Of a DNA stretch of 64,000 bases, positions 58,150 to 64,000 are shown in pieces; position 1 is the first letter of the stretch; each line of letters begins with the position of its first letter. Both the position numbers and the translations under genes were made by a program. The notes under the pieces were generated by a model that saw only the letters and a list, made by a program, of their open reading frames with translations, did not search any database and was not told the DNA's origin. Source of the stretch: Alcaligenaceae bacterium SAGV5 (GTDB lineage Bacteria; Pseudomonadota; Gammaproteobacteria; Burkholderiales; Burkholderiaceae_B); contig SPDP01000006.1 of assembly GCA_009360345.1 (NCBI GenBank), forward strand, positions 1 to 64,000, given 5' to 3'.

Positions 58150-58599
58150 ATGGCGCTCAAATCCCGCGGCGCTCCGCTGTACGCCACCTCCGAAGAAGCC
58201 GGGCAGGCCTTCTACGACGCCCTGGAGCAGGGCGACCTCGCCCAGTTGATGGCGGTCTGGGCCGACGACGAGGACATCGTCTGCATCCATCCGGGCGGCC
58301 CCCGGCTGATCGGGCACGATGCCGTGATGGAATCGTGGCGCGAAATCCTCGCCAGTTCCCCGGTGCCGATCCGGCCCACGCGGGTCCACGCCGTGCAAAG
58401 CATGATGAGTTCGGTCCACACCGTGGTCGAACAGCTCATGGTCGACACCTCCCAGGGCAAGCAGATCGTCAACTGCTATGCAACCAATGTCTTCCACAAA
58501 GGTCCCACAGGCTGGCGGCTGGTCCTGCACCACTCGTCGCAGGCCCCTGCCGACCTCGGTCCGACCGAGCTTCAGGACGTTCCCGACCTCTTGCATTGA
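58150..58599 (+). CDS. NTF2-like (SnoaL-type) small protein
   Basis: A 149-residue protein of the NTF2 superfamily (cone-shaped alpha+beta barrel): ATSEEAGQAFYDALEQGDLAQLMAVWADDEDIVCIHPGGPRLIGHDAVMESWREIL, recognised by AFYDALEQGDLAQLMAVWADD and HPGG-x-x-L-x-G-x-x-A-V. No catalytic residues are assignable. It begins with no gap after purU, so translation is coupled, but the functional link is not known. Confidence 0.83.
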   Translation: MALKSRGAPLYATSEEAGQAFYDALEQGDLAQLMAVWADDEDIVCIHPGGPRLIGHDAVMESWREILASSPVPIRPTRVHAVQSMMSSVHTVVEQLMVDTSQGKQIVNCYATNVFHKGPTGWRLVLHHSSQAPADLGPTELQDVPDLLH

Positions 58600-58619
58600 G
58601 TCGCCCAGCCCGATCCCGC

Positions 58620-59666
58620 ATGCCCGCCTACCTGGACACGACCCCCTGCCCCACTCCCGCATGGTTGCCCGAAGGACATAGCCAGACCATCTTCGCGTCG
58701 CAACTCTCGTCGCACCATCACACCTCGTTCCAGCGCGAACGGGTGGACACGTCCGACGGCGATTTCCTCGATTTCGACTGGACGGCGCCCGGCCTCGCCC
58801 CCGGTACGGCGATCGGCCCCGAGTCGTTCGCACGGCTGGCCGGGACGGCCGCCGGCACCGCCGCGTCGCGCAACGGGCTCGTCCTGTTCCATGGCCTGGA
58901 AGGCAGCAGCGCCAGCCACTATGCGCAGGCCATCTCGCAGTATTTCCGGGCGCGCGGCTGGACCGTCGTCGTGCCGCACTTCCGCGGCTGCTCCGGCGAA
59001 CCGAACCGCCTTCCCCGCGCCTACCACTCGGGCGACTCCGCCGACGTCGGCTTCATGCTGGACGCCGTGCGGCTGCGCCTGCCGCAGCTCCGCTGGCACG
59101 CCGCCGGCATTTCGCTGGGCGGCAACGCGCTGCTGAAACACCTGGGCGAGGCCGGCGGCACCGCCGGCTGGCTCGCGGCGGCGGCGGGCGTCTCGGCGCC
59201 GGTCGACCTCATGGCCGGCGGGCGCACCCTGGGTACCGGGCTGATCAACCGCCGGATCTACACCCATATGTTCCTGCGCACGCTGAAGTCCAAGGCGCTG
59301 CAGAAGGCGCAGCAGTTCCCCGGCACCATAGACGTGCTGCGGGTGGCCAACGCGCGCGACCTGTACGAATTCGACGACGCCTATACCGCGCCCGCGCACG
59401 GCTTCCGGAACGTCGACGACTACTGGACGCGCGCCTCCAGCAAACCCCTGCTGACGGACATCGCCATCCCGACGCTGGTGCTGAACGCCCGCAACGACCC
59501 CTTTCTTCCGGGCCGCTACCTGCCCACGCCCCAGCAGGCCTCCGACCACGTGGTCCTGCACCAGCCGGCACAGGGCGGCCACGCGGGCTTTCCCACGGGA
59601 AACTTCCCGAGCAACCTGAACTGGCTGCCGCGCAGGCTGGCCGATTTCTTCCGTACCGGGCGCTAG
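58620..59666 (+). CDS. YheT-family alpha/beta hydrolase
   Basis: A 348-residue serine hydrolase: WLPEGHSQTIFASQ, LVLFHGLEGSSASHYAQAISQYF, VVVPHFRGCSGEPNRLPRAYHSGDSADV, then nucleophile elbow GISLGGNALLKHLGE and C-terminal TLVLNARNDPFLPGRYLP (Asp) and GGHAGF (His). The YheT type is indicated by HFRGCSGE and GISLGGN. ATG 58620. Probably an esterase; substrate unknown. Cotranscription with purU-NTF2 is likely. Confidence 0.9.
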   Translation: MPAYLDTTPCPTPAWLPEGHSQTIFASQLSSHHHTSFQRERVDTSDGDFLDFDWTAPGLAPGTAIGPESFARLAGTAAGTAASRNGLVLFHGLEGSSASHYAQAISQYFRARGWTVVVPHFRGCSGEPNRLPRAYHSGDSADVGFMLDAVRLRLPQLRWHAAGISLGGNALLKHLGEAGGTAGWLAAAAGVSAPVDLMAGGRTLGTGLINRRIYTHMFLRTLKSKALQKAQQFPGTIDVLRVANARDLYEFDDAYTAPAHGFRNVDDYWTRASSKPLLTDIAIPTLVLNARNDPFLPGRYLPTPQQASDHVVLHQPAQGGHAGFPTGNFPSNLNWLPRRLADFFRTGR

Positions 59667-59747
59667 CCGCACCCGGCATCGGGGCAAGCCCCCGCTGACA
59701 TCCCTGGCGTTTTCTTCGACAATGGAGAAAACGACACGGATCCTTCC

Positions 59748-61433
59748 ATGGCCTCGACTCCCTCGGTTTCCAACGCTGCCACCGCCACTACCGGCGGCCG
59801 CCTCCTGGTCGACGCGCTGACCGCCAACGGCGTCGACCGCGTCTTCTGCGTCCCCGGCGAAAGCTACCTGGACGTGCTGGACGCCCTGCACGCCCACGCC
59901 GACATCGACGTCGTCGTCGCCAAGCACGAAGGCGCCGCCGCCAACATGGCCGAAGCCGATGGCAAGCTGACCGGGCGGCCGGGCATCTGCTTCGTCACGC
60001 GCGGCCCGGGCGCCACCCACGCCAGCATAGGGGTGCACATCGCCCAGCAGGACTCGACGCCGCTCATCCTGTTCGTCGGCCAGGTGCCCACGCGCGAGCT
60101 GGGCCGCGAGGCCTTCCAGGAAATCGACTACCAATCCATGTTCGGCGGCATCGCCAAATGGGTCGTCAGCGTCGACGATGCCGTCCGCATTCCCGAACTC
60201 GTGGCGCGGGCCTTCGCGTGCGCCACCTCGGGCCGGCCCGGCCCGGTGGTGGTGGCCCTGCCCGAGGACGTGCTGAGCGCCGCCTGCCCGTCCGCGCCGG
60301 CCGCGGTCGCCCCCACGGCCTCCAGCGGCCCCGATCACGATGCGGCCCCGCGCCTGCGCGACATGCTGGCCCAGGCCCGCCGTCCGCTGATCCTCCTGGG
60401 TGGATCGAACTGGAGCGAACGCGCCGCCTCGGATTTCTCCGCCTTCGTCCAGGCCTGGAACCTGCCCGTGGCCTGCGCCTTCCGCCGCCAGGACATCTTC
60501 GACAACCGCCTGCCCCAGTACGCCGGCCACCTGAGCCTGGGCATGAATCCGGACCTGGCCGCGCTGGTGCGCGATGCCGACCTCATCCTGGCCGTGGGCA
60601 CGCGGCTGGGCGAAATCGCCACCGGCGGCTATACGCTGCTGACGCCGCCCCGCCCCGCCCAGAAACTGATCCATCTGCACGCCGACGCGGCCGAGCTGGG
60701 CCGCGTCTACCAACCCGACCTGGCCATCCAGTCGGCGGCCGCGCCCGCCGCCGCGCTGCTGCGCGGCCTGGAAGCCCCGGCCTCGCGCGCCTGGGACGAC
60801 TGGACCCGGCGGGCCGGCGAGCTGCACGCGCGCTACCAGGTCGTGCCGGCGCCGCATGCCGAGGCCCGCGGCATCGACCTGGGCCAGGTCATCGCCCATC
60901 TGGACCGCACCCTGCCCGACGACGCCATCATTGCCAACGGCGCCGGCAACTACGCGGTGTGGCTGCACCGGTTCTACCGCTACCGCCAGCCGCGCACGGA
61001 AATCGCCCCCACCTGCGGCGCCATGGGCTACGGCCTGCCCGCGGCGATAGCCGCCAAGCTGCGCCACCCCGACCGCACCGTGGTCTGCGTGGCGGGCGAC
61101 GGCTGCTTCCTGATGTATCCCCAGGAACTGGCCACCGCGCTGCAATTCGATTCCCCCGTGGTCGTCATCGTCGTCAACAACGGCATGTACGGCACCATCC
61201 GCATGCACCAGGAAAAGCGTTTCCCCGGCCGGGTCAGCGCCACCGACCTGCGCAACCCCGACTTCGTCGCGCTGGCCCTGTCGTTCGGCGCCCATGCCGA
61301 GCGGGTGGAAAGCGCCGATGCGTTCCCCGCCGCGTTCGAGCGCGCCCGCGCGGCCGGCCGCCCGGCGCTGCTGGAACTGCGCACGGATCCCCGGCAGATC
61401 ACGCCGCAGTCGTGGCTGGCGGGGCATGGATAG
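59748..61433 (+). CDS. Thiamine-diphosphate enzyme, acetolactate-synthase-like
   Basis: A 561-residue ThDP enzyme. PYR domain: VFCVPGESYLDVLDALHAH, activating Glu61 in VAKHEGAAANMAEADGKL. The central domain lies at about 200-340. PP domain: TCGAMGYGLPAAIAAKL, GDGCFLMYPQELATALQ with the Mg/ThDP motif (GDG ... NN) ending VVIVVNNGMYG. No small-subunit gene accompanies it, so biosynthetic AHAS is less likely than a decarboxylase or sulfoacetaldehyde-type lyase. Overlaps the next start by eight bases. Confidence 0.85.
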   Translation: MASTPSVSNAATATTGGRLLVDALTANGVDRVFCVPGESYLDVLDALHAHADIDVVVAKHEGAAANMAEADGKLTGRPGICFVTRGPGATHASIGVHIAQQDSTPLILFVGQVPTRELGREAFQEIDYQSMFGGIAKWVVSVDDAVRIPELVARAFACATSGRPGPVVVALPEDVLSAACPSAPAAVAPTASSGPDHDAAPRLRDMLAQARRPLILLGGSNWSERAASDFSAFVQAWNLPVACAFRRQDIFDNRLPQYAGHLSLGMNPDLAALVRDADLILAVGTRLGEIATGGYTLLTPPRPAQKLIHLHADAAELGRVYQPDLAIQSAAAPAAALLRGLEAPASRAWDDWTRRAGELHARYQVVPAPHAEARGIDLGQVIAHLDRTLPDDAIIANGAGNYAVWLHRFYRYRQPRTEIAPTCGAMGYGLPAAIAAKLRHPDRTVVCVAGDGCFLMYPQELATALQFDSPVVVIVVNNGMYGTIRMHQEKRFPGRVSATDLRNPDFVALALSFGAHAERVESADAFPAAFERARAAGRPALLELRTDPRQITPQSWLAGHG

Positions 61434-62058
61434 CGATGTCCTTGCCGCCATGGCGCGCTGGCCCGACGTGCCGGACGCCCATGGCTGGTTGTCGCTGGAC
61501 GCCCGGGGCCGCTGGCGCCTGCATCCCGCCGGCGACGCCCTGGCGGGCGGGCCGGGCGTTTCGATCTCCAATCCCGGAATCCTGGCCTTCATCGCGCGCA
61601 ACTACGGACACGACGGCCAGGGCCGCTGGTTCTTCCAGAACGGCCCGCAGCGGGTGTTCGTGAGGCTGGACGCGGCACCGCTGATCCTGCGCCAGGCGGA
61701 TGCGGCCGGCGCCCTGGCGACCCACGCCGGCCACGCCGTTTCCCGCGTGGACCGCTGGGCGCTGGACGCCGCGGGCAGGCTCTACGCCGCGACCGAACAC
61801 GGCCCCGCCATGGTGGAGGATCGCCATCTGCCCGACGTGCTGGAGCGCATGAAACTGGCATCGGGGCAACCCTTGCTCGACGCGGCGCCCGGCTGGCTGG
61901 CCGATCCGGGTCAGGCACCGGACGCGACCCCGGCCATCCCGGTGATCTACCCCCCGGTCTCCCTCGCTCCCGCGCCGCTGGCGCCGCTACGCGGCCCGGC
62001 GGGCAAGGCCCTGGGCTTCGTCGACAGGCCCGAGCCCGTCAGCTCTGGAAACGCTTGA
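61426..62058 (+). CDS. Conserved betaproteobacterial protein of unknown function
   Basis: A 210-residue protein. The N-terminal half has MARWPDVPDAHGWLSLDARGRWRL and FIARNYGHDGQGRWFFQNGPQRVFVRLD (WP-x-VP, GWL-x-LD-x-RG-x-W, R-W-F-FQNGPQ-R), then AAPLILRQADA and ATEHGPAMVEDRHLPDVLERM. The same architecture occurs in Burkholderiales as a single conserved family. No signal peptide or membrane segment. It overlaps both the ThDP gene (8 bases) and, convergently, bepA (20 bases). Confidence 0.75.
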   Translation: MDSDVLAAMARWPDVPDAHGWLSLDARGRWRLHPAGDALAGGPGVSISNPGILAFIARNYGHDGQGRWFFQNGPQRVFVRLDAAPLILRQADAAGALATHAGHAVSRVDRWALDAAGRLYAATEHGPAMVEDRHLPDVLERMKLASGQPLLDAAPGWLADPGQAPDATPAIPVIYPPVSLAPAPLAPLRGPAGKALGFVDRPEPVSSGNA

Positions 62059-63538
62059 GCAGGTCGCGCTCTTCCTTCAGCCTGCGCTGGTATTCGCGCA
62101 CCTTGGCGTCGATCTGCGACTGCTCGTAGAAGTCCTTGGACGCCGCGCGCGCCTGCTGCAACTGCTCGACCGCGGCCGGCAGGGCACCGGTCATCGCGTA
62201 GTAATCGGCCATGTTGCGGCGTTCGTTCACGGCGCTGCCCAGCCGCGAGTAGCTGACCGCGGCCATCTGGTAGAAGCGGGGTTCGTCGCTCCACTTCAGC
62301 ATCTGTTCTTTCAGGAACTCGACCGCTTCCTGGTTGCGGCCGGCGCGTTGCAGCGCTTCCGCCATCGCCATGGCCGGGCCGCGCTGTTCGGGCCAGCGCG
62401 CGACGGCGCCGCGCGCCAGGGCGATGGCCTGCTGCGTGTCGTTGCGGGCCAGCGCCAGATCGACGGCCAGCCGCTCGAGCATGAAATGGGTACGCGCGCC
62501 CGACGTGGCGGCCAGGTAGGCATCGTTGGCCTTGCCATACTCGCGCTGGCGCATATAGCCCAGGGCCGCGCCGTAGTAGGCCGCGGAACGCTCGATGCCC
62601 TGGAGATCGGCGGTCCGGCTCTCGAAATAGCGGATGGCTTCCCGGGCATCCTGGCCGCTGCTGGCCTGCACCATCCGCATCTTGGCACGCACGAAATAGA
62701 AGTCCGGCGAATTCGAGCGATCATGGATGACCACGCCACGCGCCCGGTTCTGCATGTCGGACATACGCTCGATGGACAGCGGGTGGGTGCGCGTGAAGGC
62801 CTGGCTGGTGCTTTCGTTCAGCCCCGATGCCTGCATCAGGCGGCCGAAGAACGCGGCCATGCCGTTGACGTTGTAGCCCGCCGTCTCGAGCATCTGGAAC
62901 CCGGTCCGATCCGCCTCGCGTTCGGCCTCGCGCGAAAATCCCAACTGCGAATTGATGGCGGCGGCCTGGCCGAAGGCCATCGCCGCCTCGGGCGCCTGCG
63001 AATTGCCGCGCGCGGCCACCAGCGCCGCCAGCAGCGCCGCCACCATGATCAGGCTGTCCCGCTTCTGCTGCACCAGGCCGCGGGCGATGTGCCGCTGCAC
63101 CACGTGGCCGATTTCGTGCGCCAGCACGCCGGCCAGTTCGGACTCTGACTGCGCGGCCACCACCAGCCCGGTATGCACGCCTATGTATCCGCCCGGCATC
63201 GCGAACGCGTTGATGCTTGGATCGCGCACCGCGAACACGTTGATACTGGGCGTGCCGGCCGGGGCCTGGGCCGACAGTTGCCCCGCGATGCCGGTCAGGT
63301 ATTGGGTGAGATCGGGGTCGTCGATATACGCCGGATCGCGCAGCGACTCCATCATGATGGCATCGCCCAGCCTCTGCTCCAGCCTGGGCGAGAGCTCCTG
63401 CGACGCCGAATCGCCCAGGTCGGGCAGCCCGACCGGCTGGGCTGGCGCCAGCGCCGGCGCGGCCGCCGCCAGCAGGGCCGGCAGCAGCAGCGCGGCGGCC
63501 TTGCGGCGCAGCGGCGGGAAACGTTCGGAATTCGGCAT
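62039..63538 (-). CDS. bepA: Periplasmic M48 metalloprotease with TPR repeats (BepA/YfgC-like)
   Basis: A 499-residue protein. Signal peptide (LLLPALLAAAAPALA), then the M48 zinc motif HEIGH at 141-145 with third ligand Glu about 208 (REAEREADRTGF), and a C-terminal TPR region from about 290. BepA helps assemble and degrade outer-membrane LptD and other barrels in the periplasm. Start 63538 (MPNSERFPPL). Divergent from the sulfurtransferase gene. Confidence 0.9.
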   Translation of the reverse strand: MPNSERFPPLRRKAAALLLPALLAAAAPALAPAQPVGLPDLGDSASQELSPRLEQRLGDAIMMESLRDPAYIDDPDLTQYLTGIAGQLSAQAPAGTPSINVFAVRDPSINAFAMPGGYIGVHTGLVVAAQSESELAGVLAHEIGHVVQRHIARGLVQQKRDSLIMVAALLAALVAARGNSQAPEAAMAFGQAAAINSQLGFSREAEREADRTGFQMLETAGYNVNGMAAFFGRLMQASGLNESTSQAFTRTHPLSIERMSDMQNRARGVVIHDRSNSPDFYFVRAKMRMVQASSGQDAREAIRYFESRTADLQGIERSAAYYGAALGYMRQREYGKANDAYLAATSGARTHFMLERLAVDLALARNDTQQAIALARGAVARWPEQRGPAMAMAEALQRAGRNQEAVEFLKEQMLKWSDEPRFYQMAAVSYSRLGSAVNERRNMADYYAMTGALPAAVEQLQQARAASKDFYEQSQIDAKVREYQRRLKEERDLLKRFQS

Positions 63539-63654
63539 ACCGGTATGATAGCCAGCTTGGGCGACGGGTTCCCGCCCCCTTGTCGAAACGTGAAAAATTT
63601 ACCAATACCGGCCACGACCCAACCGGCCGCATGGCAACGCTTACAGGACCTGTC

Positions 63655-64000
63655 ATGAGCTTCAGCACCCTGATTTCCGCACAGGCGCTGCACGCGCTGC
63701 TGCAATCTCCCTCGCCGGCCGTCGTTTTCGATTGCAGCTTCGACCTGTCGGATATCGGCGCGGGCGAACGCGCCCACGCGGCCGGACATATCCCCGGTGC
63801 CTTCCATGTCCACCTGGACCGCGACCTGAGCGGCCCCAAGACCGGCGGCAACGGCCGCCATCCCCTGCCCCGGCGCGAGGATTTCGCGGCCCTGATGGCC
63901 CGCCTGGGCGTCTCCGATGCCACCCAGGTCGTGTGCTATGACACCGCTGGCGGCGCCATGGCAGCCCGTCTCTGGTGGCTGCTGCGCTGGGCCGGCCACG
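63655..64000 (+). CDS. Sulfurtransferase (rhodanese/3-mercaptopyruvate type), partial
   Basis: The first 115 residues of a two-domain sulfurtransferase: LISAQALHALLQSPSPAVVFDCSFDLSD, AHAAGHIPGAFHVHLDRDLSGPKTGGNGRHPLPRREDFAALMARLGVSDATQVVCYDTAGG. It runs off the window at 64000, so the catalytic C-terminal Cys loop (CG[ST]GV) is not visible. The start ATG 63655 is preceded by ACAGGA. Thiosulfate and mercaptopyruvate sulfurtransferases cannot be told apart from this half. Confidence 0.85.
   Translation, partial: MSFSTLISAQALHALLQSPSPAVVFDCSFDLSDIGAGERAHAAGHIPGAFHVHLDRDLSGPKTGGNGRHPLPRREDFAALMARLGVSDATQVVCYDTAGGAMAARLWWLLRWAGH

Noticed and set aside
1..64000. CRISPR arrays, rRNA operons, complete insertion sequences, prophage genes
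   Set aside because: No regularly spaced direct repeats, no rRNA-like sequence and no transposase, integrase or phage structural signatures were seen.

Overview
The window is GC-rich, densely coded chromosomal DNA from a betaproteobacterium, most likely Alcaligenaceae close to Bordetella or Achromobacter. The evidence is the six Bug-type solute receptors, the many IclR, GntR, TetR and LysR regulators beside small catabolic operons, the housekeeping proteins, and intergenic hairpin repeats. I see no rRNA, CRISPR array, complete insertion sequence or prophage. There is one tRNA.

Layout. 1-17,030: a scrap resembling a filamentous-haemagglutinin gene abuts a truncated HPP/CBS membrane protein. 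Then come an old-yellow-enzyme reductase, two lipoproteins, an orphan ParB-like protein, a regulator relic, the DmeF/RcnR-type Co/Ni efflux pair, YkvA, arylamine N-acetyltransferase, mutS, a phosphoesterase-like gene, an FKBP, the ribosomal oxygenase roxA, an HbpS-like haem-binding protein with a two-component system, and an ArsR-type repressor. The block ends where a small lipoprotein gene is cut off against the stump of mltD. 17,223-27,275: gloB, a yafS-like methyltransferase, dnaQ and tRNA-Val follow an enterobacterial order, but about 7 kb of accessory DNA (FadR-type regulator, FAH hydrolase, Bug receptor, RND pump) lies between methyltransferase and dnaQ, and rnhA is absent there. 27,397-35,133: lipoprotein, VanZ, aqpZ, quinone reductase, a solitary IscS, a class III CoA-transferase convergent with an IclR regulator, and trmB. 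35,291-55,823: a catabolic accessory region with three modules and a decayed toxin-antitoxin pair. 56,029-64,000: core genes ilvE, a zinc-finger protein, purU, a YheT hydrolase, a ThDP enzyme, bepA and the start of a sulfurtransferase.

How genes appear to work together. The TetR-RraA-aconitase-like (LeuC/LeuD) operon with its divergent Bug receptor looks like uptake plus a hydratase-aldolase route for a branched or tricarboxylic acid. The LysR-controlled Bug-TauD-quinone reductase-enolase superfamily-four-domain rhodanese operon looks like uptake and oxidative breakdown of an organosulfur compound. The IclR cluster alternates flavoprotein oxidoreductases with Bug receptors. No TctA/TctB-type membrane subunit is encoded here, so the receptors must use partners elsewhere.

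Most notable sequence signals: (i) the reductase at 1.2 kb and the ArsR-type gene at 16.4 kb carry the same operator over an identical TATAAT box; (ii) a TetR-type operator occurs on both sides of one Bug gene, the second copy inside a 36-base near-perfect hairpin; (iii) several genes are truncated at block boundaries; (iv) a toxin gene carries a one-base frameshift. Functions of the catabolic operons are inferences from family membership and gene order.
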